Positions 22,244-32,300 are shown, counted from the stretch's first letter. The stretch: 64,000 nucleotides of DNA from Methylocapsa aurea (GCF_000746085.1 NZ_JQKO01000004.1:186001-250000); one strand, 5' to 3'. The notes: a model not told the origin generated them from the letters alone. Program-made: numbers and translations.

Positions 22244-23662
22244 GTGAAATATATTTCGACGCGCGGCGAGGCGCCGCCGGTCTCCTTCACCGAAACGCTG
22301 ATCGCCGGGCTTGCGCCCGACGGCGGCCTCTATCTGCCCGAATCCTACCCGGAGTTCGGCCATGGCGCGATCGCGGATTTCGCCGGACAGTCCTATGCGG
22401 ATGTCGCCCAGGCGATCGTCGCGCCCTTCGTCGCGGGCGAAATCGAACCGCCCATTTTGCGCGGCATGATCGACGCCGCTTATGCGAGCTTCCGACATCC
22501 GGCCGTCGCTCCGCTCGTCCAGATCGACGCCAATCTTTTCGCGCTGGAGCTTTTTCATGGACGGACGCTCGCCTTCAAGGACATAGCGATGCAGCTCCTC
22601 GCGCGGCTGATCGATCATGTGCTTCAGGCGCGCGGGCAGCGGGCGACCATCGTCGGCGCGACCTCTGGCGACACCGGCGCCGCGGCGATCGAGGCGTTTC
22701 GCGGGCTGGCGCAGGTCGATGTGTTCATCCTCTATCCGCATGGCCGCGTATCGGAGGTGCAGCGCCGCCAGATGACGACGGTCGAGGGCGACAACATCCA
22801 CGCCATTGCCCTTGAAGGCACGTTCGACGACGCCCAGGCCTGCATAAAGGCGTTGTTCAATCACGCAAATTTGCGCGAAGAGCTCAAGCTGAGCGGCGTC
22901 AATTCGATCAATTGGGTGCGCATCCTCGCCCAGACGGTCTATTATTTCACTAGCGCCGTCGCCTTGGGCGGCCCGAATCGAAAAATCTCCTATGTCGTGC
23001 CGACCGGCAATTTCGGCGATATTTTCGCCGGCTGGATCGCCAAGCGGATGGGCCTGCCAATCGAGCGGCTGGTGATCGCGACCAATTCGAACGATATTCT
23101 GGCGCGCGCGCTGGCCAGCGGCGCTTATGGCGTGACCGGCGTCCACGCCACCCAGTCGCCCTCGATGGACATCCAGGTCTCCTCGAATTTCGAGCGGCTT
23201 CTGTTCGAGGCGCATGGCCGGAACGCGGGGGCGCTGCGCACACTGATGGCGCGGCTGCGGCAATCGGGCGGCTTCACGATCGAACCGGCGCCGCTCAAAG
23301 CCATTCGCGCTGAGTTCGACGCATTCAGCGTCAACGAGACCGAAACGACGCAAGAGATCGCGCGGGCTTGGCGCGAGGCTGGCTATCTCGCCGATCCGCA
23401 CACCGCGGTCGGCATCAACGCGGCCCGCCGAGCGCAGGCCCAAAACGGCAAGACCCCGCTCGTCGTCCTGGGCACGGCGCATCCGGCCAAGTTTCCCGAC
23501 GCGATCGCATTGGCCACTGGCCAGCGGCCTCCCCTCCCCGCACATCTCGCCGGTCTCTTCGACAAAAAGGAGCATTTCACAATTCTGCCCAACGACCAGA
23601 AGGAAATCGAGCGATTCATTCGCGCCAGAGCCGGGCAAGCATCGCGGCGGGCCGCCTCATGA
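22244..23662 (+). CDS. thrC: Threonine synthase
   Basis: This PLP enzyme turns O-phosphohomoserine into threonine and phosphate. The PLP lysine is in HGRTLAFKDIAMQLLARL and the phosphate loop in GATSGDTGAAA. SYVVPTGNFGDIFAGW and the long C-terminal part mark the proteobacterial/fungal-length class of about 470 residues. The chosen GTG at 22244 (VKYISTRG) gives 472 residues and begins exactly where homologues begin. An ATG at 22151 is open but lacks a ribosome-binding site. It overlaps the next gene by 4 bases (ATGA). thrB lies 10 kb downstream on the other strand. Confidence 0.96.
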   Translation: MKYISTRGEAPPVSFTETLIAGLAPDGGLYLPESYPEFGHGAIADFAGQSYADVAQAIVAPFVAGEIEPPILRGMIDAAYASFRHPAVAPLVQIDANLFALELFHGRTLAFKDIAMQLLARLIDHVLQARGQRATIVGATSGDTGAAAIEAFRGLAQVDVFILYPHGRVSEVQRRQMTTVEGDNIHAIALEGTFDDAQACIKALFNHANLREELKLSGVNSINWVRILAQTVYYFTSAVALGGPNRKISYVVPTGNFGDIFAGWIAKRMGLPIERLVIATNSNDILARALASGAYGVTGVHATQSPSMDIQVSSNFERLLFEAHGRNAGALRTLMARLRQSGGFTIEPAPLKAIRAEFDAFSVNETETTQEIARAWREAGYLADPHTAVGINAARRAQAQNGKTPLVVLGTAHPAKFPDAIALATGQRPPLPAHLAGLFDKKEHFTILPNDQKEIERFIRARAGQASRRAAS

Positions 23663-24924
23663 GCGCGACCGTCACCACCTTGCCCTCCGGCTTGCGCGTC
23701 GTCACCGATTGCATGGCCCATCTCGAGACCGCCGCGCTTGGCGTCTGGGTCGGCGCCGGCTCGCGGCACGAGCGGGCGAATGAGCACGGCCTGTCGCATC
23801 TCCTTGAACATATGGCGTTCAAGGGAACGCGGCGGCGTTCGGCGCGGGCGATCGCCGAGGAGATCGAATCGGCCGGCGGCGATCTCAATGCCGCGACCAG
23901 CACGGAGCACACTTCCTATTTTGCCCATGTGCTGGCCGAGGACGCTCCGCTGGCGCTCGACATTCTCGCCGACATCCTGACCGAAAGCACTTTCGATCCG
24001 GCCGAGCTGGAGCGCGAAAAGGACGTCATTCTCCAGGAAATCGGCGCGGTCGAGGATACGCCGGACGATCTCGTCTTCGATATTTTCAACGCCTCCGCCT
24101 TTCCAAACCAGCCGATCGGCCGGCCGATCCTCGGAACGCCCGAGCAGGTCTCAGGGTTCGGCAGGGAGGCCATCGGCGCCTATCTCGACGCCCATTATCG
24201 CAGCCGCGCGATCGTGATCGGCGCCGCCGGAGCGATTGATCACGAGCGCATTTGCGAAGAGGCGGAAAGCCGCTTCGGCGGCCTTTCAGCGGGTCGGATC
24301 GAAGCCGGCCACCCGCCGGCGCATTACCTTGGCGGCGAAATTCGCCTGAAACGCCGGCTCGAACAGGCCCATATCGTCATCGGCTTCGAAGGCCTCGCCT
24401 ATGGGCACGAGGATTTCTACGCCATGCAGGTCTTCGCCAACGCCGTCGGCGGCGGCATGTCCTCGCGCCTGTTCCAGGAGGTGCGCGAAACCCGCGGCCT
24501 CGCCTATTCGATCCATGCCTTCCATTGGGGCTATTCGGACGCCGGCCTGTTCGGATTCTATGCCGCGACAGGCGCCAGGGACGTTCCCGAGCTGGTGCCG
24601 GTCGCTCTGGGTTGCCTTGCCGAGGCGGCGCAAACGCTCACCGAGGCCGAAGCGCGCCGGGCCAAAGCGCAGATGAAAGTCTCGCTGCTCGCCGCGCTGG
24701 AGTCGCCAACCGCCCGGTGCGAGCAGATCGCCCGCCAGGTCATGGCCTTTGGCCGCGTCCTCAGCCGCGATGAAATCATCGCAAAAATCGACAGCTTGGA
24801 TATTCTGCATATCCGCCGCGCTGGCGCGCGGGCGCTGGGGTCCGCGCCGACGGTGGCGGCGATCGGCCCCGTGGCCAAGGTTTTGACCCCCGACCGCGTC
24901 GCCGAGCGGCTGCGGGCCATTTGA
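23659..24924 (+). CDS. M16 family zinc metallopeptidase (mitochondrial processing peptidase-like)
   Basis: A 421-residue protease. The inverted zinc motif HLLEH (His47, Glu50, His51) is intact, followed by the helix FKGTRRRSARAIAEEIESAGG. The GGGMSSRLFQEVRETRGLAYS segment is the conserved substrate-facing loop of the second domain. This is the alphaproteobacterial relative of the beta subunit of mitochondrial processing peptidase. The ATG at 23659 overlaps the thrC stop (ATGA), which is why the longer open frame upstream is not used. Its own stop overlaps the acetyltransferase start. Confidence 0.95.
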   Translation: MSATVTTLPSGLRVVTDCMAHLETAALGVWVGAGSRHERANEHGLSHLLEHMAFKGTRRRSARAIAEEIESAGGDLNAATSTEHTSYFAHVLAEDAPLALDILADILTESTFDPAELEREKDVILQEIGAVEDTPDDLVFDIFNASAFPNQPIGRPILGTPEQVSGFGREAIGAYLDAHYRSRAIVIGAAGAIDHERICEEAESRFGGLSAGRIEAGHPPAHYLGGEIRLKRRLEQAHIVIGFEGLAYGHEDFYAMQVFANAVGGGMSSRLFQEVRETRGLAYSIHAFHWGYSDAGLFGFYAATGARDVPELVPVALGCLAEAAQTLTEAEARRAKAQMKVSLLAALESPTARCEQIARQVMAFGRVLSRDEIIAKIDSLDILHIRRAGARALGSAPTVAAIGPVAKVLTPDRVAERLRAI

Positions 24925-25550
24925 CAAGGATCTGCCGCTTGGCTCTTTTCCGTCTCGGGCCGACGAGCGAAAGCGCAACTTGCGTGCAGGGCGAGGGCGT
25001 CTATCTGCGCCCTCCGGAAATGCGCGATTTCGAAGCCTGGGCGGGCCTGCGCGAGCGCAGCCGGGCTTTTCTGACGCCCTGGGAGCCGACCTGGCCTGGA
25101 GATGACCTGACGCGGACCTCGTTCCGGCGCCGGCTGCGCCGCCATCGCCAGGAAATCGACGGCGACGAGGCCTATCCTTTTCTCATTTTTCGTGAAGATC
25201 ACGTCCTGCTTGGCGGCCTGACCCTCGGCCAGGTCAAACGCGGCGTCGTCCAGGCCGCGACCCTCGGCTATTGGATCGGCGCGCCTTACGCCGGCAAGGG
25301 CTACATGTCCCGCGCGGTCCGGGCGGTGACCGGCTTCGCCTTCTCCAACCTCCGGCTGCACCGGATCGAAGCATCGTGCCTGCCCCATAACGAAGCCTCG
25401 ATCAAGCTTTTGGAGCGCATCGGCTTCACCCGCGAAGGCTTTGCCCGCTCCTATCTGCGCATCAATGGCGTCTGGCAGGATCACCTGCTATATGGCCTGC
25501 TCGAATCCGACCCCGCTCCGCTGCGTCTGCCGAAGCGGGAGCAGGGCTGA
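24921..25550 (+). CDS. GNAT N-acetyltransferase, RimJ/RimL type
   Basis: A 209-residue acetyltransferase of the ribosomal-protein-alanine type. The acetyl-CoA binding motif A is seen in GYWIGAPYAGKGYMSRAV and motif B in HRIEASCLPHNEASIKLLERIGF. The start is a TTG in a TTGA overlap with the M16 peptidase stop; this is an unusual start but fits the tight coupling of the three preceding genes, and no ATG lies before the domain. In other Rhizobiales a similar gene ends the thrC-peptidase cluster. The acceptor protein is not known. Confidence 0.9.
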   Translation: MTRICRLALFRLGPTSESATCVQGEGVYLRPPEMRDFEAWAGLRERSRAFLTPWEPTWPGDDLTRTSFRRRLRRHRQEIDGDEAYPFLIFREDHVLLGGLTLGQVKRGVVQAATLGYWIGAPYAGKGYMSRAVRAVTGFAFSNLRLHRIEASCLPHNEASIKLLERIGFTREGFARSYLRINGVWQDHLLYGLLESDPAPLRLPKREQG

Positions 25551-25644
25551 CCCAGCCGCCGGGGCGGATCGCATCGGGTTGCAGGCGAGCGGAAATGGTT
25601 CGCCTTTTGCTGTGTCCGGTCCCAAACCCAACAAGGAGGCGCAG

Positions 25645-25869
25645 ATGTCAGACCCGAAACCGCTCGAGGAAAAGATCGACGAACTCCATGCGATCATCGC
25701 CGCGCTCACCGCGTTCATCGCGGAGATCCCGGACGCGAAACACGTCGAAATGCCTAAGCTCAAAGCCGCCATTGGCGAGAATAAGAGCTTGACCGAAGCC
25801 CAGAAGAAGGTCGCGATCGACGCCGCGCGGGAGCTGAAACACGCGGTCCAGGCGAAGGGGGAGCATTAG
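25645..25869 (+). CDS. Small helical hypothetical protein
   Basis: A 74-residue acidic protein with a perfect AAGGAGG ribosome-binding site 6 bases ahead of the ATG. It is predicted all helix with heptad-like spacing (EEKIDELHAIIAALTAFI, then KKVAIDAARELKHAV), no signal peptide and no cysteine. It is not coupled to the acetyltransferase gene (94 bp apart). I do not recognise the family. The strong RBS and the coding bias make it a real gene. Confidence 0.75.
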   Translation: MSDPKPLEEKIDELHAIIAALTAFIAEIPDAKHVEMPKLKAAIGENKSLTEAQKKVAIDAARELKHAVQAKGEH

Positions 25870-26049
25870 GGGCTGCCCATCGGGGCGCGCGACTTTGGTC
25901 GATCGGCAGAGGCTTCCACGCTTTGGTTTCGAGGGCGGCGCGATCGGGTGATTCCGTTCAATCGAGCCGCGCCCTTGGTAGAAAGCCCCGTCTGCCAGCG
26001 CGTTCATTTGTAGTCAGGGTCAGGTTTCGTCCGGGTTACGCTCGAGTGT

Positions 26050-26130
26050 TAAAGAGCCTGAGCATATTGGAGCGAAGTGGATGCCGGTTTGCTCAAAAAT
26101 GCTGTGGAAGAGGAGAGTTTGACTCGCCAT
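26050..26130. repeat. Degraded copy of the dispersed intergenic repeat
   Basis: The words GAGCGAAGTGGATGCCGGTT (26071-26090) are identical to bases near 59.90 kb and related to the core of the palindromes at 3.9 and 59.8 kb. The rest of the gap, from 25870 to 26155, shows no gene. Confidence 0.6.
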
Positions 26131-26155
26131 CCCGGCAGCCGGATTGTTGGTTTGC

Positions 26156-26839
26156 TCAGGTCATGCGCTTTGCCATGTCGGCTTTGCGTGCGATCATCTT
26201 TTCGGCAAGCGCGATGCCGCCGCCATTCTCGGCGACGACCCTCCGAATCGAAGCGTCCGGAATTCGCGTCACCACTGCGATTGCCTCATTGATCTCGACA
26301 GGGCTCATATCTGCAAAAAGCCTGACTGCGTGAGGGTTGTCCACGTTCTTGCGCAGCGTGTCGAGTTCGCGAACGCATGCGCCGAACGCCTTGCCCTTCG
26401 GGTCCCCCTGCGCCCGAAACTCCAGCGCGCCTCCGACGTCGAGCGTCGTGACCACTCCGTCGACGACGCCCTGATTGTCGCCGTCGAATCCAGCTGCATC
26501 CCAGTTGGCTGTCCATGCATGCACACCGAGCCAGCGCCGCGCCTGTCTGCGCTCGCTGTCGCTGAGACGCGAAATATGCTTCTTATCAAGCTCGACAAAC
26601 TCGGTCGCGATCTGATTTAGCTCCTTTGCGCTCACATAGGTCAGCGTCGGCGCCCCGGCCAGCTGGTAGAGCTTCGCCGCAATGATCTCGTTGCGCGCGT
26701 GCGCGGGCGATTCCAGCGACTTCACGTAGAACCGCCGACCTTCCTTGTCCTGATAGACGCCAGCCAAATTGCTTCCCATCTGCCGGCCGATCTTTTGCAT
26801 AGTCGCTGTGTCGATGACATTGTCATTGATGGCGATCAT
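26156..26839 (-). CDS. Kinase-fold protein (HipA/PI3K-like), uncharacterised
   Basis: A 227-residue protein laid out like a small kinase. A glycine-rich start MGSNLAGVYQD (21-31) is followed by FYVKS with Lys40, an acid in NEIIAAKLYQLAG (Glu51), a catalytic-loop-like HAWTANWDAAGFDGDN (107-122) and a DFG-like LDVGGAL with Asp134. This order resembles HipA- and PI3K-type kinases, but the match is by pattern only. The ATG overlaps the stop of the phosphatase gene (ATGA), so the pair is translated together. It could be a protein or small-molecule kinase, or an effector whose partner is the phosphatase. The true family is not known to me. Confidence 0.65.
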   Translation of the reverse strand: MIAINDNVIDTATMQKIGRQMGSNLAGVYQDKEGRRFYVKSLESPAHARNEIIAAKLYQLAGAPTLTYVSAKELNQIATEFVELDKKHISRLSDSERRQARRWLGVHAWTANWDAAGFDGDNQGVVDGVVTTLDVGGALEFRAQGDPKGKAFGACVRELDTLRKNVDNPHAVRLFADMSPVEINEAIAVVTRIPDASIRRVVAENGGGIALAEKMIARKADMAKRMT

Positions 26840-27390
26840 ATTATGGCCGTCGTCCGTCTGACCAGCGCCAGCTGCGCCGGCGTTTCGATCGCGCCTTTGC
26901 GCGCGCGGCGGACGTCCCGGATTGCCTGCTCAGGCGCCGCGCCCAATTCAACTAGAAGCCGGGCGGCAATCATGCCAGCCCGCCCGAGGCCGCCCTTGCA
27001 ATGCACGAGCACATCGGCGCCGCTACGCAGCAGCGCACGGATTTCTCGGCCATGCGTCTCCCATTGCTTCTCGAAGGCCTCGGTCGGAACCGAGTAGTCC
27101 GCGATGGGCAGATGTCGCCAATCGAGCCCCAGGCCTCGGATTTCCGAGCCGAGATGAGGCACCTTGAGCGCCGCGAGTTCGGCCGGCTCAACCAACGTCA
27201 GCACCAGACGCGCGCCCCATGCGGCGATGACGTCGAGATCCGCCGAGAGATCGCGCGCCCAGGCCCCCGTGCTCGCGGCGTCGTCATGCTTACCGGGGCA
27301 GAATGTAATCCCGATCCGCCCATGCGAGGAGCTTGCGCGCACTTCCGCGATCTGAAGGGGGTGTGTCTGGCTTGTGCGCAAAGCGGTCAT
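26836..27390 (-). CDS. Dual-specificity/tyrosine-type protein phosphatase (CDKN3-like)
   Basis: A 184-residue phosphatase with the signature HCKGGLGRAG (His130, Cys131, Arg137). A likely general-acid aspartate is Asp98 in PIADYSVP, upstream as expected. Its size and the GLGRAG form of the loop match the small bacterial relatives of CDKN3 phosphatases. The position after the signature Arg that is usually Ser/Thr is Ala138, which may slow phosphoenzyme breakdown. It is the first gene of a two-gene operon with the kinase-like gene, divergent from the GGDEF-EAL gene. Confidence 0.85.
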   Translation of the reverse strand: MTALRTSQTHPLQIAEVRASSSHGRIGITFCPGKHDDAASTGAWARDLSADLDVIAAWGARLVLTLVEPAELAALKVPHLGSEIRGLGLDWRHLPIADYSVPTEAFEKQWETHGREIRALLRSGADVLVHCKGGLGRAGMIAARLLVELGAAPEQAIRDVRRARKGAIETPAQLALVRRTTAII

Positions 27391-27521
27391 CTAACGCCAC
27401 CCATCAAACGTCAACTATGTTTCAATCCCCGCCTACCTCAAAACCGACGTAAACGCCCCTTAAACACCCCACCCTTGCCGGCCGCGCGAACAAGCCTTAC
27501 CAATCTCTGTTCAAAATCGGC

Positions 27522-30458
27522 TTGATCCGCTGCGTTTTTGCGGGCCATCGTCCATCAAGGCAGGGCAAAGAACTTTTGTCGAGCATTGCGCGTTTTCTCG
27601 GGTTCCTGATCGCCCTCGCGGGTCTTGCGGCTGGACTTGGCCCGGCTAGAGCGATCGAATCGGTGCGGGTTCCGCTCGATGCGCGGGCGATCGACCTGAC
27701 CAAGGCGATCGAAAGCTACCACTCCGAAGGCGACCGCCTGCTCGTCTCGACCGCCCCCGGCTCCGACGGCATCGTCCGCCGCATCGAGGTGCGGGCGCGC
27801 GAGGAAGGGACGCGGCCAAGCTGGATCGTCTTCGCGCTCACCAACGACACCAGCGAGCAGATCGAGCGGCTGATCGTCGCGCCGCATTTCCGGCTGGTCG
27901 GCTCCGGCGTGATATGGCCCGATCTTGGCGCCTCGCGCATCTCCGCCATCACCGCGAGCCAGGGATTTCCGCCCGAGCGCGATGAGAGCGCCGACGCCGA
28001 CGTGTTCCGGCTGACCCTCGATCCCGGCACCACCGTCACCTATGTCGCCGAATTGCGAACGCCCAACCTGCCCCAGCTCAATCTCTGGGAGCCCGACGCC
28101 TACAAGGACAAGGTCACCAGCCTCGCCCTCTACAAAGGCATTGTCATCGGCGTCGCCGGGCTGCTGGCGCTGTTCCTCACCATCGTCTTCGTCGTCAAGG
28201 GCGCGGTGATCTTCCCAGCCGCCGCCGCGCTCGCCTGGACGGTCCTCGCCTATGTCTGCATCGATTTCGGGTTCTGGAGCAAGATCTTCGGCACCGAAGG
28301 CCAATCCGACCGGATCTGGCGCGCCGGCGCCGAGACGATTCTGGCCGCGACGCTGCTGGTTTTTCTGTTCGCCTATCTCAACCTCAACCGCTGGCATGTG
28401 CGCGCCTCCCATGTCGCGACGGTCTGGCTGATTTTCCTCGCGGCCCTGGTCGGCCTCGCGGTCTATGACGCCCCGGTCGCGGCCGGCGTCGCGCGCATCT
28501 CGCTCGCGACCATCGCCGCGGTCGGCTTCGTCTTGGTGCTCTATCTAGCGATCCATGGCTATGACCGCGCGGTCATGCTGATTCCTACTTGGTTTCTGCT
28601 CCTCGTCTGGATTGTCGGCGCGGCCTTCACCGTGACGGGAGCGCTGACCAATGATCTCGTGTCCCCCGCGCTGATCGGCGGCCTCGTGCTCATTGTCATG
28701 CTGATCGGCTTCACGATCATGCAGAATGCCTTCGTTGGCGGCGCGCTCGGCCATGGCGCGGTGTCCGACGTCGAGCGCAAGGCGCTGGCGTTGACCGGCA
28801 GCGGCGACACGATCTTCGATTGGGACGTCGCGGCGGACCGGGTCTATGTCAGTCCGGAAATCGAGCTTCAATTGGGCCTTGGCCGCGGCGCGCTCGAAGG
28901 GCCCGCCGCCGCTTGGCTCGACGTCTTGCATCCGCAGGAAAGAGATCGCTATCGCGCCTGCCTCGATGCGATGCTCGAGCAGAGGCGCGGTCGGATCAAC
29001 CAGGATTTTCGCCTGCGCGCCGCCGACGGGCAGCATTTCTGGTTCCGCCTGAAGGCGCGGCCGGTCGTCGGCCCTGATGGCGAAGTGCTCCGGATCGTCG
29101 GCTCGCTCAGCGACATCACCGAGACCAAGACCGCCGAAGAACGCCTTCTGCACGATGCCGTGCATGACAATCTGACCGGCCTGCCCAATCGCGAGCTTTT
29201 CTTCGATCGCCTTGAGGCGGCTCTGGCCTTCGCCCAAACCGACAGCAAGATCCGCCCCACCGTCATCAGCATCGACATCGACCGGTTCAAGCAGGTCAAC
29301 GAGGTCGTCGGGCTCTCGGCCGGCGACTCCATCCTCCTGACGCTCGCCCGCCGCCTCAGCCGCATCCTGAAGCCGCAAGACACGCTGGCGCGGCTCTCCG
29401 GAGATCAATTCGCGGCCCTGATCGTTTCGGAAACCGAGACCGACCAAATCACCGCTCTCGCCAATGTGGCGCGCCGGGTCGCCTCGACGCCAGTGACCTT
29501 CAGCGACCGCGAGATCCCTTTGACCGCCTCGATCGGCCTGGCGCTCTACGATCCGCAGCTGCATGCAAAGCGCGAGGACATGCTCAAAGACGCGGAGATA
29601 GCGATGCGGCATGGCAAGCGCATGGGCGGCAACCGGATCGAAGTGTTCCGCGCTTCGATGCGGACGCTGCGCTCGGACCGGTTCGGCCTCGCGGCGGATT
29701 TGCGCCGCGCGCTCGACCGCGGCGAGATGAAAGTCTTTTTTCAGCCGATCGTGCGGCTCGAGGATCGCACCGTCGCCGGCTTCGAAGCGCTGCTGCGCTG
29801 GGAGCATCCCCGTCTCGGGCGGCTCAGCCCAGCAGAATTCATTCAGGTCGCGGAAGAAACCGGGGCCATTATCGATCTAGGAATTTTCGCGCTCGAGCGC
29901 ACCGCGGGCGAACTTGCCGCCTGGCAGCGGGCGCTCGACGTCGATCCGCCGATCTTCGCCAGCGTCAACATTTCGTCGCGGCAATTGCTCCGCCACGACC
30001 TTCTGCATGACGTCAGGGCGGTGCTGAACCGCTGCTCCGTCCGGCGCGGCAGTTTGAAGCTGGAGCTGACCGAGAGCCTGGTCATGGAAAATCCGGAATA
30101 TGCCGCGCAAATGCTGACTCGCATCCGGGAGCTCGGCGCCGGCCTCTCGCTCGATGATTTCGGCACCGGCTATTCATCCCTCGCCTATCTGCAAAGGTTT
30201 CCGTTCGACACGATCAAGATCGACAGGTCCTTCGTTCGCCAGACCGGCAATGGCGCGCGGCCGGTCATCCTGCGCTCGATCGTAACCTTGGCGCATGATC
30301 TGGGCATGGAGGTCGTCGCCGAAGGCGCCGAGGCGGAATCCGATGCGATCGAACTCTACCAGCTCGGCTGCGAATATGCGCAGGGTTATGCCTTTGGCCA
30401 CCCGATCAGCGCAATGGAGGCGCGCAAGCTCGTCGGCGCGGCGACGATCGCGGCTTGA
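27522..30458 (+). CDS. Membrane GGDEF-EAL protein, probable cyclic-di-GMP phosphodiesterase
   Basis: A 978-residue protein. It has an N-terminal signal-like helix, a periplasmic segment to about residue 205, a set of membrane helices (about 210-405), a PAS-like domain (about 425-540), then GGDEF and EAL domains. The GGDEF signature reads SGDQF (near 624), so cyclase activity is doubtful. The EAL domain keeps EALLRW (near 753) and [10 protein letters not shown], so it should hydrolyse c-di-GMP. The frame opens at a TTG at 27522; another TTG at 27576 starts closer to the signal sequence. The domain order is of the widespread PAS-GGDEF-EAL kind. The signal it senses is unknown. Confidence 0.9.
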   Translation: MIRCVFAGHRPSRQGKELLSSIARFLGFLIALAGLAAGLGPARAIESVRVPLDARAIDLTKAIESYHSEGDRLLVSTAPGSDGIVRRIEVRAREEGTRPSWIVFALTNDTSEQIERLIVAPHFRLVGSGVIWPDLGASRISAITASQGFPPERDESADADVFRLTLDPGTTVTYVAELRTPNLPQLNLWEPDAYKDKVTSLALYKGIVIGVAGLLALFLTIVFVVKGAVIFPAAAALAWTVLAYVCIDFGFWSKIFGTEGQSDRIWRAGAETILAATLLVFLFAYLNLNRWHVRASHVATVWLIFLAALVGLAVYDAPVAAGVARISLATIAAVGFVLVLYLAIHGYDRAVMLIPTWFLLLVWIVGAAFTVTGALTNDLVSPALIGGLVLIVMLIGFTIMQNAFVGGALGHGAVSDVERKALALTGSGDTIFDWDVAADRVYVSPEIELQLGLGRGALEGPAAAWLDVLHPQERDRYRACLDAMLEQRRGRINQDFRLRAADGQHFWFRLKARPVVGPDGEVLRIVGSLSDITETKTAEERLLHDAVHDNLTGLPNRELFFDRLEAALAFAQTDSKIRPTVISIDIDRFKQVNEVVGLSAGDSILLTLARRLSRILKPQDTLARLSGDQFAALIVSETETDQITALANVARRVASTPVTFSDREIPLTASIGLALYDPQLHAKREDMLKDAEIAMRHGKRMGGNRIEVFRASMRTLRSDRFGLAADLRRALDRGEMKVFFQPIVRLEDRTVAGFEALLRWEHPRLGRLSPAEFIQVAEETGAIIDLGIFALERTAGELAAWQRALDVDPPIFASVNISSRQLLRHDLLHDVRAVLNRCSVRRGSLKLELTESLVMENPEYAAQMLTRIRELGAGLSLDDFGTGYSSLAYLQRFPFDTIKIDRSFVRQTGNGARPVILRSIVTLAHDLGMEVVAEGAEAESDAIELYQLGCEYAQGYAFGHPISAMEARKLVGAATIAA

Positions 30459-30505
30459 AGAGGATCCTGCGTCAAACCAGAGGCCGCCTTAGCGAAGGCG
30501 CGGGT

Positions 30506-31126
30506 TTAAGCGTGACCGGCTTCCGACGACAGCCGCCCGAGATCGATTCCGACTTTGCGCAGCGCGCGCTCATATTTGGAGCCCAAGGCGGGGTCGAAGA
30601 TGAGCGACGGATCGGCCGGGCAATTGAGCCAGCCATTGTCCTGCATCTCCGCCTCGAGCTGTCCCGCGGACCAGCCCGCATAGCCCAAGGCAAAGATCGC
30701 TTGATCGGGGCCAGCGCCCCGCGCGATGGCGCGAAGGATGTCGATCGTCGCGGTCAAGGACACGCCGCCGGTGATCGGCAAAGTCGAATTATCGATGAAA
30801 AAATCATTGGAATGGAGCACGAAGCCCCTGCCGGTCTCCACCGGGCCGCCCTTGAGGACCTGAACCGACCCAGCCTGGGCCGGCAAGCGGATCGCCTCAT
30901 CAGGGCCGATCACTTCAAGTTGAACAAGAAGTTCCGGAAAATTGACCTTGGCCGCGGGCCGATTGACGATGATTCCCATCGCGCCCTCCTCGGAATGGGC
31001 GCAAACATAAATGACCGACCGAGCGAAGCGATTGTCAGCCATGCCAGGCATGGCGACAAGCAATTGCCCGTCAAGAAAATCGCCGTGGCCTTGCCGCATC
31101 GCTGTTGGAGGCTTTATCGTTCCCAT
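30506..31126 (-). CDS. YqgE/AlgH family protein (UPF0301)
   Basis: Recognised from [41 protein letters not shown] near the N-terminus and the [14 protein letters not shown] segment; these are the signature blocks of the family. The protein has no proven biochemical role. In Pseudomonas AlgH is linked to alginate control. The ATG at 31126 gives 206 residues, about family size; an upstream in-frame ATG (31186) would add 20 basic residues unlike homologues. It is divergent from the DsbD-like gene. Confidence 0.92.
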   Translation of the reverse strand: MGTIKPPTAMRQGHGDFLDGQLLVAMPGMADNRFARSVIYVCAHSEEGAMGIIVNRPAAKVNFPELLVQLEVIGPDEAIRLPAQAGSVQVLKGGPVETGRGFVLHSNDFFIDNSTLPITGGVSLTATIDILRAIARGAGPDQAIFALGYAGWSAGQLEAEMQDNGWLNCPADPSLIFDPALGSKYERALRKVGIDLGRLSSEAGHA

Positions 31127-31269
31127 CTTCTTCGCCCTAACTGACTTCTTCGTGCTAACTGATCTTAAAATCCAGCCGCAGATCAAGACCTATATAAGAA
31201 CGGATTGCGGCTCCCGCCCCGGCTAAATAAGTTGGCCTTTGAACTTGGCAAGCGATCGGCAATGTTCCC

Positions 31270-32220
31270 ATGCAAATGTCTTTCCAGCTTTTCCACTCTC
31301 CGGGTAAGTGCGCTATCGCACTTTCCATCGCCGCGCTTGCGCCGCTGTTTTTTTCGATCCAATCGCGCTCCGATTCAGGCCCGCTTCCTTCCGGGAGTTC
31401 TTCCGCGAGCGCGTGGAGTTCCGGACATAAATCCGCCGTGCGGCTCATTGCCGTCAACCAGGGGCCGGCGCAAGGTTTCTACCGCGCCGGCGCCGAAATT
31501 CGCCTGGACCCCGGCGCGATCACCTATTGGCGAACTCCGGGCGAGGCGGGCGCCCCGCCGGTCTTCGACTTCGAAGGCTCCGAAAACGTCGCCGATGTCG
31601 CCGTCCTCTATCCCGTCCCGACGCGAATCGACGAATCCGGAACCGAGGTTTACGGATATCGCCAGGAGGTAATTTTTCCGCTCCACGTGACGCCGAAGGA
31701 CGGCGCCCGTCCCGCGCTCTTGGCGTTAACCCTCAAATTTGCCGTCTGCGAGCGCATCTGCCTGCCGGCCCAGGCCGAGGCCAACCTGCCGCTCGCACCG
31801 CTCAAAGGAGTCGTGACCGGCGGCGCGGGCGGCGGGCAGGAGGCAGCGCTCGCGATGGCCGAAGCAACGGTCCCGGCCCGCCTCACCGCCATGGAGCGGG
31901 ACGCCAAAATAGCCATAGCGAGGGATCGGGGACAACAAGCGCCAACCTGGCGGCTGACCATCCAAAACCGCGAAACGAAACCAGCGGAAGAGGCGCAAGA
32001 TCCCCTCATGCAAGACCTTTTCGCCGAAGCCCCCGAGGGCTGGTTTTTTGAAACCCGCAAAGCCGACCGCCCGAACGAATTCCTGATCGTCGAATCAGAA
32101 AGGCCCAAGGCCGATGCCGGCCCCCCGCCGCCGGTGGTCTTGACCTTGAAGCAACCAGGCCGAAGTTACGAGTTCACAGCCGAACTCGGCGGCGCATCCC
32201 TCGTTTCCAAGGATCGCTAG
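31270..32220 (+). CDS. DsbD alpha-domain-like periplasmic protein
   Basis: A 316-residue exported protein with a signal-like hydrophobic stretch (about 12-30). The body matches the N-terminal, periplasmic immunoglobulin-like domain of DsbD: YWRTPGEAGAPPVFDFEGS, then LKFAVCERICLPAQAEANL with the CxxxC pair that passes electrons to partner proteins. The membrane and thioredoxin domains of full DsbD are absent, as in many alphaproteobacterial versions. It would act in periplasmic thiol or metal-centre reduction. Partners are unknown; the next gene is a peroxiredoxin. Confidence 0.87.
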   Translation: MQMSFQLFHSPGKCAIALSIAALAPLFFSIQSRSDSGPLPSGSSSASAWSSGHKSAVRLIAVNQGPAQGFYRAGAEIRLDPGAITYWRTPGEAGAPPVFDFEGSENVADVAVLYPVPTRIDESGTEVYGYRQEVIFPLHVTPKDGARPALLALTLKFAVCERICLPAQAEANLPLAPLKGVVTGGAGGGQEAALAMAEATVPARLTAMERDAKIAIARDRGQQAPTWRLTIQNRETKPAEEAQDPLMQDLFAEAPEGWFFETRKADRPNEFLIVESERPKADAGPPPPVVLTLKQPGRSYEFTAELGGASLVSKDR

Positions 32221-32300
32221 AGCGCATTCAGAGTCAGCGGAATCAGAAAGCGCTCTAATTCTCTATCTTCTCGCGTTGTCTTAGCGCTAGTCGCCACTTC
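32217..32300. repeat. Dispersed palindromic repeat between DsbD-like gene and peroxiredoxin
   Basis: AGAGCGC (32220-32226) pairs with GCGCTCT (32251-32257), and further CGCTCGAAAGTGCTCT-like words follow. It is a member of the same AGAGCG...CGCTCT family seen after the peroxiredoxin gene and near 59.9 kb. No gene lies in 32221-32456. Confidence 0.5.

Noticed and set aside
22214-23638. Minus-strand open frame of 474 codons
   Set aside because: Shadow of thrC, which has its PLP motifs on the plus strand.
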